Notes: generated from the letters alone by a model not told the origin. DNA of 46,410 nucleotides from Chloroflexota bacterium (GCA_024434165.1 QMIW01000026.1:1-46410), one strand, 5' to 3'. Positions 24,027-32,725 are shown, numbered from the stretch's first letter. A program made the numbers and translations.

Positions 24027-24428
24027 ATGAAGAAAGTCTTGTTTGGGGCGCTGATGTTGGGCGCGCTTGTGCTTGCGGCTTGCGGCGGAGGCGGATCCAA
24101 TGCGGTGGCTACGCTTGAACCCGTCCCTGCTGAATTTGCGGGTATGACCAACCCCCTCGGCGCAGATGCCGCCGCGGCGGGCGCGGAAGTGTTCAAGACC
24201 AATTGCGAGTCCTGCCATGGTCCGCAGGGTCACGGGGACGGTCCCGCAGGCGCGGCGCTCGATCCTCAGCCGAAGAACCTGCCCGAAGTCGCAGCGCAGG
24301 CTGGCGATGATTACCTGTTCTGGCGCATTGCCACCGGCAAGGAAGGTACGTCCATGGTCGCGTGGAAGGGCGTGCTGACCGACGAGCAGATCTGGCAGTT
24401 GGTCGCGTTCATCCGCACGCTGAAGTAA
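24027..24428 (+). CDS. Lipoprotein c-type cytochrome, monohaem
   Basis: A 133-residue exported cytochrome. The signal peptide ends in LVLAAC with Cys19 for lipid attachment, so it is tethered to the outer face of the membrane. Haem is bound covalently at CESCH (Cys60, Cys63, His64), and Met110 in GTSMVAW is the likely sixth ligand. The C-terminal helix EQIWQLVAFIRTL is typical of class I cytochromes. It would carry electrons between respiratory complexes or to an extracellular enzyme; no oxidase or dehydrogenase gene is adjacent to say which. A hairpin terminator follows at 24450. Confidence 0.93.
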   Translation: MKKVLFGALMLGALVLAACGGGGSNAVATLEPVPAEFAGMTNPLGADAAAAGAEVFKTNCESCHGPQGHGDGPAGAALDPQPKNLPEVAAQAGDDYLFWRIATGKEGTSMVAWKGVLTDEQIWQLVAFIRTLK

Positions 24429-24449
24429 TATTATTCCGGTACAAAACAT

Positions 24450-24490
24450 AACTCACCCCGAAACCAGGTTTCGTGGGTGAGTTCGTTTTA
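24450..24490 (+). terminator. Terminator after the cytochrome c gene
   Basis: AACTCACC (24450-24457) pairs with GGTGAGTT (24476-24483), with an inner GAAACC/GGTTTC stem, and TTTT follows at 24486-24489. Beyond it, 24491-24640 has no gene, only CACCGCAGAGATCGCGGAG-like dispersed low-complexity sequence and a GC-rich hairpin. Confidence 0.8.
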
Positions 24491-24640
24491 AGGCTCATTG
24501 AGGCTTGGCAGCGCCGCTCCAGATTTCACCGCAGAGATCGCGGAGTTCGCGAGGAAGCCCCATACCCCCGTGTTCTCCGCCTGTGCAGCCTGTCTTAACT
24601 GCACGGCACCGCACCTGCGGCGGGTGCAGGATTATTTTTG

Positions 24641-25006
24641 CTACCCTTCAAGCGCGGTGGTGATCTTTTCGGTCAGTTCGTCCGGGTGGAAGGGTTTGGA
24701 AAGGTAGTCGTTTGCGCCGGCGCCGCAGGCAACCGCCCGGCTGTCGCTGTCATCCAGGGCGGTGACGATGATGATGGGAACGCGGGCGAACTCGGGCAGT
24801 TCCCTCAACATCCTGCAGACGCGAAAGCCGTCAGGCTGGGGCATCATCAAATCCAACAGGATCAGGTCCGGCTTTTCCGCTTTTGCGGTTTCCACTGCCG
24901 CGGCGCTGTCGTTCACCGCCACGGTTTCGTATCCGTCTGCGCGCAGGAGTTTATCGAGCAGGTCGGTTACCAGCTTGTCGTCGTCCACCATCAGTATTTT
25001 TGTCAT
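24641..25006 (-). CDS. Single-domain response regulator C
   Basis: A 121-residue receiver without output domain. The acidic triplet is Asp8-Asp10, the phospho-acceptor Asp52 (LLDLMMPQPDG), Thr82 and Lys104 (LSKPF). It is closely similar to receiver A at 25471-25836 (shared MMPxPDGF.CRMLR and GANDYLSKPF), so the two are recent paralogues. It is the last of three receivers in a row on the minus strand, 60 nt after receiver B. Likely partners are the kinases at 26158 and 33506, but pairing cannot be read from sequence. Confidence 0.9.
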   Translation of the reverse strand: MTKILMVDDDKLVTDLLDKLLRADGYETVAVNDSAAAVETAKAEKPDLILLDLMMPQPDGFRVCRMLRELPEFARVPIIIVTALDDSDSRAVACGAGANDYLSKPFHPDELTEKITTALEG

Positions 25007-25066
25007 GAAGTTTCCTGAAGAATCGAGCGATGTCGGTTTGCGCCAAATCTTACAATTAATGGACGA

Positions 25067-25471
25067 TTATCGCAAGGCTCTTTCCGGTCCATCCGCCTGC
25101 GATTCGGACAAGAGACTGTTGATTCGCTGCATGAAATCGGCGGGGTAGATGGGTTTCGTTATAAATTCATTCGCCCCGGCATGGAAGGAGTCTTTTTTGG
25201 TGCCTTCGTCGCTAAGCGCGGATACCATGACCACCGGGATGTGCCTGAGTTCCGGCGCGGACTTGATCAGCTTGCAAATGGCGATTCCGTTGATCTCCGC
25301 CATCATAATATCCAGCAGGATAACGTCCGGCATGATGGTTTCAACCGCCTTGATGGCATTCCTGCTTTCGCTGACCGAGAAAGGCTCGTGCCCGTGCGAA
25401 AGCAGCATGCTTTCCAATAACTTAATGGTCTCGAAGTCGTCGTCTACAATAAGAATCTTAGCCATACTCAT
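25067..25471 (-). CDS. Single-domain response regulator B
   Basis: A 134-residue receiver with Asp54 as phospho-acceptor (LLDIMMAEING) and Lys106 (ITKPIYP). The usual Pro after MM is Ala, and the C-terminal tail is about 10 residues longer than in its neighbours. Its start shares one base with the stop of receiver A (TGATG on the minus strand), so their translation is coupled. An alternative start two codons on (MAKILIVDDD) is equally plausible. No DNA-binding or enzymatic domain is present. Confidence 0.88.
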   Translation of the reverse strand: MSMAKILIVDDDFETIKLLESMLLSHGHEPFSVSESRNAIKAVETIMPDVILLDIMMAEINGIAICKLIKSAPELRHIPVVMVSALSDEGTKKDSFHAGANEFITKPIYPADFMQRINSLLSESQADGPERALR

Positions 25472-25836
25472 CAGTCGCTGGCGTTGAGCAGCGCCTCCAC
25501 TTTTTCTGAAAGATCGTCCAGATTGAACGGTTTCGACAGGTAATCGTTTGCGCCGAAAGTGGTCGCCTTGCTGTTGCTGTTATCGAGCGCGGTGATGATC
25601 AGAATCGGCGTCCGTGCGAATTTGGGGTCGGCGCGCAGCATACGGCATAACGTGAACCCGTCGGGATGCGGCATCATGATGTCCAGGATGAAAAGGTCCG
25701 GGTGCGTTGAATTCGCCACTTGGATTGCCTTTGAACTCTGATTAATGGCAACTACATGATAACCTACGGCTGAAAGGTAGCGGCTCAGTAGCGTCGTAAC
25801 CTTTTCATCGTCGTCCACAATCATAATTCGTGACAT
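25471..25836 (-). CDS. Single-domain response regulator A
   Basis: A 121-residue receiver, first of the minus-strand trio. Asp52 (LDIMMPHPDG), Thr83 and Lys102 (LSKPF) form the standard active site. It shares long stretches with receiver C. It diverges from the double-PAS kinase at 26158 across a 321-bp spacer, which places kinase and receivers back to back. A -10 box (TATAAT) on the minus strand at 25867-25872 should drive the trio. Confidence 0.9.
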   Translation of the reverse strand: MSRIMIVDDDEKVTTLLSRYLSAVGYHVVAINQSSKAIQVANSTHPDLFILDIMMPHPDGFTLCRMLRADPKFARTPILIITALDNSNSKATTFGANDYLSKPFNLDDLSEKVEALLNASD

Positions 25837-26157
25837 GAAATATTCCCGGAATTGCTGGATGGGACAATTATACCCTTTGAAATACCCCTTTTTGGAAATT
25901 TGACCAGGTTACAACGAACTCAAAACGATACGGCGCATCCCCGGCAGTTCTGCGCTTCCCCCCGGATGTTGAGCGGATTCGGTTTCAGACAGGTCTTACA
26001 CGCTCTTGATTTTCTGCGCCGATGGTTGTATAGTCAGTATAAATCGGATAAAAATTGTCATATTAAAATAAGCGAAAGTACCTCATCCTGTTGGTGGGGG
26101 GTCAGCAAATGTATGCGCCGATTCTTTGAAGCACATGCGTGAAGTTTTTTTTATCGC
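25837..26157. promoter_or_regulatory. Divergent promoter region between the receiver trio and the double-PAS kinase
   Basis: On the minus strand TATAAT lies at 25867-25872, about 31 nt before receiver A. On the plus strand TTGATT (26006-26011), a 17-bp spacer and TATAGT (26029-26034) form a promoter for the kinase, leaving a ~115-nt leader. A nearby TATAAA at 26038-26043 could also serve. No gene is seen in the spacer. Confidence 0.6.
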
Positions 26158-27678
26158 TTGTCGGAGGCAGACATAGGAAAAATAAACACAACCTCGGTGT
26201 TCGAAGATCGCAAATTCCTGCACCTGCTGGAAGCGGCGCCGGATGCCATGCTCATATTGGATTCGCAGGGGACCATTGCGCTGGTCAACAGCCAGCTGGA
26301 AAAACTCTTTGGCTGGTCCCGCAGCCTGCTTCTGGGTCAGACCGTCGAAATCCTGATCCCGAAGCGGTTCCACGCAGTTCACCAAAAATACCGTGTTGGA
26401 TACTTTTCCGACCTGCGCATGAGACCCATGGGAAGCGGGCTGGAACTATCCGGCGTGCGGCGCGATGGCAGTGAATTTCCGGTGGAGATCAGCCTTAGTC
26501 CGCTCGAAACGGAGGAAGGGGTCTTTGCTATTGCCGCGATCCGCGATACTACGGAACGCAAGCGCGCCGAAAAGAAGTTCCGCGGACTGCTGGAATCTGC
26601 ACCGGATGCCATTGTGGTGGTGGACGATAAGGGCGTCATCCAACTGGTCAACTCGCAGTTGGAGAAGATGTTCGGCTACGACCGTTCCGAGATCGTCGGG
26701 CAGACTGTTGAACTGCTCGTGCCAAAACGGTTTCGCAAAAAACACGCCGGTCACCGCGCCGGGTACAACGTCGAACACCCCTTTCGCCCCATGGGGATCG
26801 GTCTGGAATTGTTCGGCTTGCGCAGGAACGGAACGGAATTCCCGGTGGAGATCAGCCTCAGCCCGCTCGAAACCGAGGATGGACTGCTGGTGAGCGCCGC
26901 CATACGGGACGTGACGCGCCGAAAGTTGTACGAAGCCGATATCCAAAAACTCAACGAAGACCTGCACCAGCGCGCCGCCCAGCTGGAAGCGGCGAACAAG
27001 GAATTGGAATCCTTCAGTTATTCCGTCTCTCACGACCTGCGCGCGCCCCTGCGAAGCATAGACGGTTTCAGTCACGCCCTTCTGGAGGATTACGGCGATT
27101 TGCTGCCCGCAGAGGGCAGGGGATACCTTGAACGCATCCGCTCCGCCACCCAGCGCATGGCGAATCTGATTGACGATTTGCTGAACCTCGCCCGTGTGAC
27201 CCGAACCCCCCTGGATATCCGGTTTGTCAACCTGAGCGCCATTGCGGAGGACGTCGTCAAGGCTTTGCGGGAAAACCAGCCAGACCGGGAGGTCGCCGTG
27301 ACCATCATGCCCGACCTGATGGTGGACGGAGACCCGCGCCTCCTGCACCTGGTGATGGAGAACCTCCTGAGCAATGCCTGGAAGTTCACCTCCAAAACCG
27401 CCGCTCCCATGATCGAGTTTGGACAGTTGGACCGCGTCAAAGTGCGGACGTTTTACGTCCGCGATAACGGCGTCGGTTTCGACATGGCATACGCAGGCAA
27501 ACTCTTCGGCGCGTTTCAACGCCTGCACTCCATGAGCGAATATCCCGGCACAGGCGTGGGGCTTGCCACCGTTCAACGGATCATCCATATCCACGGCGGA
27601 CGTATCTGGGTGGAGGGCGCGGAAGGCAAAGGCGCCGCATTCTATTTCACTTTAAGCGGAGACTTGAATGGACGATAA
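26158..27678 (+). CDS. Cytosolic PAS-PAS sensor histidine kinase
   Basis: About 500 residues without transmembrane segments. Two PAS domains (about 15-135 and 140-255) are close duplicates: both carry NSQLEK.FG, GQTVE.L.PKRF and [13 protein letters not shown]. Then come a coiled linker (256-285), HisKA with His292 ([11 protein letters not shown], the type found in phytochrome-like kinases) and HATPase with DNGVGFDM. No haem- or flavin-specific residue is obvious in the PAS domains, so the signal is unknown. The start is uncertain: a TTG at 26158 lacks a ribosome-binding site, whereas GGAGG stands 5 nt before an in-frame ATA at 26173. The Rcp1-like receiver gene overlaps its 3' end by 11 nt. 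Confidence 0.92.
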   Translation: MSEADIGKINTTSVFEDRKFLHLLEAAPDAMLILDSQGTIALVNSQLEKLFGWSRSLLLGQTVEILIPKRFHAVHQKYRVGYFSDLRMRPMGSGLELSGVRRDGSEFPVEISLSPLETEEGVFAIAAIRDTTERKRAEKKFRGLLESAPDAIVVVDDKGVIQLVNSQLEKMFGYDRSEIVGQTVELLVPKRFRKKHAGHRAGYNVEHPFRPMGIGLELFGLRRNGTEFPVEISLSPLETEDGLLVSAAIRDVTRRKLYEADIQKLNEDLHQRAAQLEAANKELESFSYSVSHDLRAPLRSIDGFSHALLEDYGDLLPAEGRGYLERIRSATQRMANLIDDLLNLARVTRTPLDIRFVNLSAIAEDVVKALRENQPDREVAVTIMPDLMVDGDPRLLHLVMENLLSNAWKFTSKTAAPMIEFGQLDRVKVRTFYVRDNGVGFDMAYAGKLFGAFQRLHSMSEYPGTGVGLATVQRIIHIHGGRIWVEGAEGKGAAFYFTLSGDLNGR

Positions 27679-28105
27679 GATGATCTTGCTGGTGGAAGAC
27701 AACCCCGATGATGAGGCGCTGACCGTACGCGCGCTCAGAAAAAACAACATTGCAAACAGGCTCTCGGTCGTCCGCGACGGCGCCGAAGCGCTGGACTTCC
27801 TTTTTTGCACCGGCGTTTACGCCGGGCGCGACCCAAGAGACCTGCCCGAAATCATCCTGCTGGATTTGAAACTGCCCAAAGTGGACGGGCTGGAAGTGCT
27901 GCGCCGCATCCGCGAGGACACGCACACACAACTCCTGCCGGTTGTAATTCTGACCTCCTCCAAGGAAGAGCAGGACCTGATTGCGGGCTATAAACTCGGC
28001 GCCAATTCCTACGTTCGCAAGCCGGTGGATTTCAACCAGTTTGTGGAAGCGGTGCGTCAACTTGGGTTGTACTGGCTGGTCTTGAATGAAGCTCCGCCGA
28101 GGTGA
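27668..28105 (+). CDS. Rcp1-type single-domain response regulator
   Basis: A 145-residue receiver of the type paired with phytochrome-like kinases (cyanobacterial Rcp1 group). It opens [10 protein letters not shown], has Asp66 ([11 protein letters not shown]) and Lys118 ([10 protein letters not shown]), and ends in a long helix [17 protein letters not shown]. The family insert between strands beta2 and beta3 is present. It overlaps the upstream kinase gene by 11 nt, which makes that kinase its probable phosphodonor. The REC-HD-GYP gene begins at its stop, so the three genes form one operon. Confidence 0.92.
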   Translation: MDDKMILLVEDNPDDEALTVRALRKNNIANRLSVVRDGAEALDFLFCTGVYAGRDPRDLPEIILLDLKLPKVDGLEVLRRIREDTHTQLLPVVILTSSKEEQDLIAGYKLGANSYVRKPVDFNQFVEAVRQLGLYWLVLNEAPPR

Positions 28106-28119
28106 CCTGGGAAGTCATC

Positions 28120-30564
28120 ATGCAAATCCGTGTTCTGCTAATCGAAGATTCCTCCGACGACGCCGCACTGGTCGTCCGCGAACTTGAAAGAAATGGGTAT
28201 GAGGTGGAATTCAACCGCATCGAGACCGAAGGGGAGATGCGCCTTGCGCTTGCCGAAAAGACATGGGATGTCATTGTTTGCGATTACAGCCTGCCCCGCT
28301 TCAACGCCATGCGGGCGCTTTCTGTGCTTCATGAAATCGGGCTGGACCTGCCCTTCATTATCGTCTCCGGCTCGATCTCTGAAGAGAGCGCCGTCACCGC
28401 CTTGAAGGCGGGCGCGCATGATTTCCTCGTCAAGGAGAAATATGCCAGGCTTGCACCCGCCGTCCGGCGCGAAATAAAGGATGCCGAAATTCGGCGCCAC
28501 CGCAGACGGGCGGAGGACGCCCTGCGCCGCGGGCAGGCGCAGCTGCTTTCTCTCATTGAAAACGCGCCTGTCAGCATTGCCATGTTCGACCGCGAGATGA
28601 AATACATCGTCGCCAGCCGCCGCTGGATGGAGGAATACGGCGAGGGACACCCGGGCTTAATCGGCTTGTATTTTTACGATATCCATCCCGACCTGCCGGA
28701 ACAATGGAAAGAAGCGCATCGCCGCGGACTGGCGGGCGAATCTCTGGGCAGGGACAACGATATGTGGGTGCGGGCGGATGGCACGACCTTATGGCTGCGG
28801 TGGATGGTGGTGCCCTGGCATAACCCGGACGGCGAAATCGGCGGCATCATCATATTTTCGGAAAACACCACCGAACGCAAGCGCGCCGAAGACGAACTAA
28901 GGCGGCGCGACGAGGAGTTACAGCGGCGCAACACCGAACTGGAGCGGTTGTACCGCGCTTCGGAAGCGCTCCTCTCCGACGCATTGATGGACCGCCCAAG
29001 CCTTGCCCGCACGATCGTCAACACGGTGCTGCGCGAGTTTCGACAGTCCAATTGCAGTCTCCTGCTTCTCAATAACGAGACGCGCCAATTGGAACGCATC
29101 GCTGTGGAAGGTCCTTATGCGGAAGAAGTGGCAGACTCAATTCTAGGACTGGATCAACCCGGATTGGTTGCAAAAGCCGTCCGCAGCGGTCAAGTCATAA
29201 ATGTCCCGGATGTTGCGAGCGACCCGGACTACCTGCCAAATTGGAAAGCGGCGCGCTCCGAAATGGTCGTCCCATTGAAGGTCGGCGGGGATGTGATCGG
29301 CGCGCTGGATGTACAAAGCCCCGAACCGGGCGCGTTCCATGAGGAAGACGAACGCCTGATGACGATCTTTGCCGAACGAGCCGCTCTCGCTCTTGAACGC
29401 ACCCGCCTGAACGAACAGACCGTCAAGCAGCTGGAGCGCCTCGCCGCCTTGCGCGTGATTGACCTGGCGATCAGCAGCAGTTTCGACTTGCGGCTGATGT
29501 TGAACACGGTCCTCGAGCAGGTGGTGGATCAGCTTGGCGTGGACGCAACGTCAATCCTGCTGTTCAAACCCGAGTCCGGCAGACTGGAATTCGTCCTGGG
29601 GCGCGGCTTCCATACGCGCGGGATTGAATCGTCCAGCCTGCGGCCGGGGGAGGGATACGCCGGCGCTGTCGCGGTCGAGCGGCGTATCATCCATGTGCCG
29701 GATTTGAACGCTGTCAAAGACCAGTTTGTGCGCCGCGATCTTCTGGAGGGCGAGAACTTTGTGAGTTATTTCGGGGTGCCGCTGATTACAAAGGGCGAGT
29801 TGAAGGGCGTGCTCGAACTCTTCCATCGTTCCCACTTGAAGACCGATATGGAATGGTTGAGCTTCCTGGATGCGCTCGGCTGGCAGACCGCCATTGCAGT
29901 GGATAATGCCATACTCTTCGAAAAGATCCAGCGATCCAATTTCGAACTTGTCATGGCGTACGACGCCACCATCGAAGGCTGGTCGCACGCCATGGATCTG
30001 CGGGACAAGGAGACGGAAGGGCATACGCGGCGAGTCACCGAAATGACCCTGAACCTCGCTAAAGCGATGGGCGTATCGGACAATGAAATCGTGCATTTGC
30101 GCCGCGGCGCCCTCCTGCATGACATCGGAAAAATGGGTGTGCCGGACAACATCCTGCTCAAGCCGGATAAACTGACCGAAGCGGAATGGGAAATCATGCG
30201 CAGGCACCCGCAATACGCCTATGAAATGCTCGCTTCGATTCCCTACCTGCGCCCGGCGCTGGATATTCCCTACTCCCACCACGAAAAATGGGACGGGACC
30301 GGCTACCCGCGCGGTTTATCCGGCACGGAAATTCCGCTGGCGGCGAGGCTCTTTGCGGTGGTGGATGTTTGGGACGCCATCACGAGCGACCGACCCTACC
30401 GAAAGAAATGGACCAGGCAGCAAGCCCTGAAATACATCCGCGAGCAGAGCGGGAAACACTTCGATCCGGCTGTGGTCGAGGTCTTTCTGCGGGAGATCGC
30501 CGGCTTGAAACCGAAGGAACACAGCGGGCAGTTCCGAAATTACAAACGTTCAGGAACGAATTGA
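28120..30564 (+). CDS. REC-PAS-GAF-GAF-HD-GYP protein, predicted cyclic di-GMP phosphodiesterase
   Basis: An 814-residue cytosolic output protein. The receiver (1-125) has Asp55 (VCDYSLP). A PAS domain (~150-270), a coiled stretch, and two GAF domains (~290-440 and ~450-600) lead to a HD-GYP domain (~615-800). HD-GYP landmarks are intact: HDIGKMG (His667), His720-His721 in SHHEKWDGTGYPRGL, and GYP at 728-730. HD-GYP enzymes hydrolyse cyclic di-GMP, usually to pGpG or GMP. The order suggests that phosphorylation plus PAS/GAF ligands control breakdown. A GTG at 28102 overlaps the stop of the preceding gene and is an alternative start; ATG 28120 has GGGAAG upstream. A PilZ receptor gene lies ~370 nt downstream. 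Confidence 0.92.
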   Translation: MQIRVLLIEDSSDDAALVVRELERNGYEVEFNRIETEGEMRLALAEKTWDVIVCDYSLPRFNAMRALSVLHEIGLDLPFIIVSGSISEESAVTALKAGAHDFLVKEKYARLAPAVRREIKDAEIRRHRRRAEDALRRGQAQLLSLIENAPVSIAMFDREMKYIVASRRWMEEYGEGHPGLIGLYFYDIHPDLPEQWKEAHRRGLAGESLGRDNDMWVRADGTTLWLRWMVVPWHNPDGEIGGIIIFSENTTERKRAEDELRRRDEELQRRNTELERLYRASEALLSDALMDRPSLARTIVNTVLREFRQSNCSLLLLNNETRQLERIAVEGPYAEEVADSILGLDQPGLVAKAVRSGQVINVPDVASDPDYLPNWKAARSEMVVPLKVGGDVIGALDVQSPEPGAFHEEDERLMTIFAERAALALERTRLNEQTVKQLERLAALRVIDLAISSSFDLRLMLNTVLEQVVDQLGVDATSILLFKPESGRLEFVLGRGFHTRGIESSSLRPGEGYAGAVAVERRIIHVPDLNAVKDQFVRRDLLEGENFVSYFGVPLITKGELKGVLELFHRSHLKTDMEWLSFLDALGWQTAIAVDNAILFEKIQRSNFELVMAYDATIEGWSHAMDLRDKETEGHTRRVTEMTLNLAKAMGVSDNEIVHLRRGALLHDIGKMGVPDNILLKPDKLTEAEWEIMRRHPQYAYEMLASIPYLRPALDIPYSHHEKWDGTGYPRGLSGTEIPLAARLFAVVDVWDAITSDRPYRKKWTRQQALKYIREQSGKHFDPAVVEVFLREIAGLKPKEHSGQFRNYKRSGTN

Positions 30565-30819
30565 TTCCCAAATCCCAAACAGGGATTCCCGTTCCATCAT
30601 TCCCTCACACTCATGGTCGTGTTCCCCGTATTCGGCTTGTCAATGATGATGTACATGTAAATCTCCTTTCGTCAAACCACAGCCGCAGTTTCGCGCGCCT
30701 GTTCATTAAACTTTATCGGCAATAAGGAAAAACGTCCCGAAGGCTGTTGATTCTCGTGAAAAAGCCTTCGGAACGATTATTTCCGATAAAGTCCATTAAT
30801 GATTCTTAATCACAACCTA
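30565..30819. other. Intergenic region before the PilZ gene, without a recognisable gene
   Basis: No plausible coding frame was found. The left part (30565-30700) is unremarkable. The right part contains the 100-bp hairpin at 30703-30802. Neither a known cyclic di-GMP riboswitch core nor another known leader RNA could be recognised by eye. Confidence 0.5.
30703..30802. repeat. Large imperfect inverted repeat upstream of the PilZ gene
   Basis: The left arm (TCATTAA, ACTTTATCGG, AATA, CGAAGGCT; 30703-30745) is mirrored by the right arm (AGCCTTCG, ATTATTTCCGATAAAGT, TTAATGA; 30773-30802), leaving a 27-base loop. It is located upstream of the PilZ promoter, so it is either the 3' hairpin of the HD-GYP operon or a small insertion element. 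Confidence 0.75.
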
Positions 30820-30847
30820 TTGAATTTTCCATTAAACCTTATATACT
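30820..30847 (+). promoter_or_regulatory. Promoter of the PilZ gene
   Basis: TTGAAT (30820-30825), a 16-bp spacer and TATACT (30842-30847). The leader to ATG 30934 is ~80 nt and includes an AAAAGGAG ribosome-binding site. Confidence 0.65.
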
Positions 30848-30933
30848 AATAAATGAGGTTTCACATTTTTCTCCACCCAGCACACAGCCTGGCGAATGCG
30901 GATTTGTCGGTATGTTATAAAAAGGAGCATTCT

Positions 30934-31296
30934 ATGGAAATGGAAACAGAGCGACGCAGACAGCAGCGCAGACGGTTTACCTATTACATGCAGGTGCTGG
31001 ATGCCGGCACTCTGCAGTTGATCGGTCATTTGGCCGACATCAGCCTCCTCGGTATCCGCGTGGACAGCGAAAAACCCCTGCCGGTCAATATGAATTACAA
31101 ACTGCGCATTGACCTCACTTCGGACTTGTCGAATAAAACCTACATGATCCTGAACGGGCGCAGCAAGTGGTGCGAGATGGATAAGTTCGAGCCGAATTCA
31201 TACAATGTGGGCTTTGAAGTGAGTACCCAGTCTCGTGAAGACGCCGCCATCTTTCAACGCATGTTCGAACAATACGGAATCGAAATCCGGCACTGA
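30934..31296 (+). CDS. PilZ-domain protein, predicted cyclic di-GMP receptor
   Basis: A 120-residue single-domain PilZ protein. Both cyclic di-GMP-binding signatures are present: the Arg-rich RRRQQRRRF (7-15), fitting RxxxR, and DISLLG (35-40), fitting DxSxxG. PilZ proteins change conformation on binding and act on motility, secretion or polysaccharide systems; the partner is unknown. The frame extends back to 30853, but AAGGAG 6-11 nt before ATG 30934 and the domain edge support the later start. Standing next to the HD-GYP enzyme, it suggests a local cyclic di-GMP circuit of breakdown plus sensing. Confidence 0.92.
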   Translation: MEMETERRRQQRRRFTYYMQVLDAGTLQLIGHLADISLLGIRVDSEKPLPVNMNYKLRIDLTSDLSNKTYMILNGRSKWCEMDKFEPNSYNVGFEVSTQSREDAAIFQRMFEQYGIEIRH

Positions 31297-31318
31297 TGCC
31301 CGGGCAAGCCGGCGAATC

Positions 31319-31360
31319 GAATACAACGGGGCAGCCCGCGCGGGCTGCCCCGTTGTATTC
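31319..31360. terminator. Perfect 42-bp palindrome after the PilZ gene
   Basis: The two 21-base halves are exact complements with no spacer (31319-31339 and 31340-31360), starting GAATACAACGGGGCAGCC. In RNA it would form a very stable hairpin with a minimal loop. It lacks a T-tract, so it may act as a terminator, an mRNA 3'-end stabiliser or a dispersed repeat. Confidence 0.7.
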
Positions 31361-31453
31361 ATTCTGTGGAGAATGTCTTTATTCCGGTTCCGTTCGCCGG
31401 TTCCTTCACGGACGGACTTTCCAGAAAGTGCGGACTATGTCCCTGATTTTCGG

Positions 31454-31478
31454 CGGGCGGGAATTCCGCCCGTATAAT
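31454..31478 (+). promoter_or_regulatory. Promoter with adjacent inverted repeat for the BtrH-like gene
   Basis: TATAAT at 31473-31478 lies 29 nt before the ATG. The inverted repeat CGGGCGG / CCGCCCG (31454-31460 and 31466-31472) directly abuts the -10 box, where an operator would block polymerase. A GGAG ribosome-binding site precedes the ATG. Confidence 0.5.
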
Positions 31479-31507
31479 GCTGCCAATCATTAGACAGGAG
31501 CAGAGTC

Positions 31508-32725
31508 ATGAACAGGAAATTAATGCGATTTGCCGGGCGGCATTACGAGACAGGCAGCGTTCACAACGCGCTGGCATTACAGGGTGTGACCGCACCGCAT
31601 ACGAAGCAGCCGTATTCCGAGGCGTTGCTGCTGGGGGTGAGAGGCGGCATCGCCTTTGGATATTTTACTTTTGAATACAAGGGGCATTTGCCGCAAGCCG
31701 TCTTCCTCACGCGCAACACGTTCGACCCGCTGCAAACGCTGCTCGAACGCCTGGGCGTGGAGCAGCGGGTGTATCAGACCACATCAGCAAAAGCGGCTGA
31801 GAAGAATTTGCGCGATGCGCTGGCGGTTGGTCCCGTATTGGTGTGGGCGGACGAATACAGCCTGCCTTACACGCAAAAGAACGGCGCCGTGTATTGGAAC
31901 ATGATTCCGGTGGTTGTCTTTGGTGTTGAAGAGGGTGAGGCGTTGATCGCGGATCGGTCGGCGCAGCCGTTCCGGGTCCCGATGGAGGCGTTGACCAAAG
32001 CCCGCGCGCGTGTCAAGGACGACAGGTTCCGCATCGTCTCGCTCGCATCCCCTCTGACCTCGAAACTGGTCCCCGCCATTCAAAAGGGAATCTGGCAGTG
32101 TATTTCTCTCTTCACGGACAAACCGCCGAAAGGCGCGCGTCGTAATTTTGGGTTTGCGGCGTATGAGCATCTGGCGGAGATGCTGGTGAACAAACGCAAC
32201 AAACAGAGTTGGGAACGGCTCTTCCCGGCGGGACCGAATTTGTATAACGCCGTGATCGGCTTGGTGGATGCGCCATTCGCGCCTCCCGGACTGTTCAGTT
32301 GGATTCAGTGCTTTGGGCTGGGCGACGGAGCCGAACGCGCCGCTTATGCGGACTTCCTCGATGAAGCGGCGGTCCTGCTGGAAAAGAAATCGCTGAAGGA
32401 TGCGGCGCAGCAATTCCGCGTGAGCCGCCAAAAATGGACGGCGTTCGCCGACGCGCTCCTGCCGTCGAACGTTTCCGGGTTCGATGAAGTGAAAACGCTG
32501 TTGAATCGCAAACATCAATTGTTCGTCGAAATGGGGGAGGATGGATTGGATGAAATTACAAAAGTCAATTCGCGCCTGAAAAAGATCGAGGGGGAGATGA
32601 TGAAGAAATTTCCGCTGTCGCCGGAGCAAGCCGCCAGCCTGCGCGCAGAATGGCGCGAACATGTGCTTGGAATTGCCGAAACCGAAAAAAGGGCGCTTGA
32701 ACTCCTGCAGGAAAGCATGAAGTGA
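31508..32725 (+). CDS. BtrH N-terminal domain / DUF4872 protein
   Basis: A 405-residue soluble protein. The first ~135 residues match the BtrH N-terminal domain (AGRHYETGSVHNALAL with the His and Cys-less HNAL motif, then PYSEALLLGVRGGIAFGYF). The remainder fits DUF4872 (ADEYSLPYTQ, YWNMIPVVVFG, then a helical C-terminus). BtrH itself transfers an acyl group from a carrier protein in butirosin biosynthesis, and related proteins may be acyltransferases or peptidase-like. Its substrate here is unknown and no biosynthetic cluster is visible. A frameshifted remnant of a close paralogue is at 38345-38467. It is convergent with the receiver at 32741. Confidence 0.82.
   Translation: MNRKLMRFAGRHYETGSVHNALALQGVTAPHTKQPYSEALLLGVRGGIAFGYFTFEYKGHLPQAVFLTRNTFDPLQTLLERLGVEQRVYQTTSAKAAEKNLRDALAVGPVLVWADEYSLPYTQKNGAVYWNMIPVVVFGVEEGEALIADRSAQPFRVPMEALTKARARVKDDRFRIVSLASPLTSKLVPAIQKGIWQCISLFTDKPPKGARRNFGFAAYEHLAEMLVNKRNKQSWERLFPAGPNLYNAVIGLVDAPFAPPGLFSWIQCFGLGDGAERAAYADFLDEAAVLLEKKSLKDAAQQFRVSRQKWTAFADALLPSNVSGFDEVKTLLNRKHQLFVEMGEDGLDEITKVNSRLKKIEGEMMKKFPLSPEQAASLRAEWREHVLGIAETEKRALELLQESMK

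Noticed and set aside
26446..27594. 382-codon open frame antisense to the double-PAS kinase
   Set aside because: Shadow frame; its internal repeat merely mirrors the duplicated PAS domains.
30565..30933. Cyclic di-GMP riboswitch upstream of the PilZ gene
   Set aside because: No recognisable GEMM core could be found by eye, and the large hairpin lies upstream of the predicted promoter, not in the leader.
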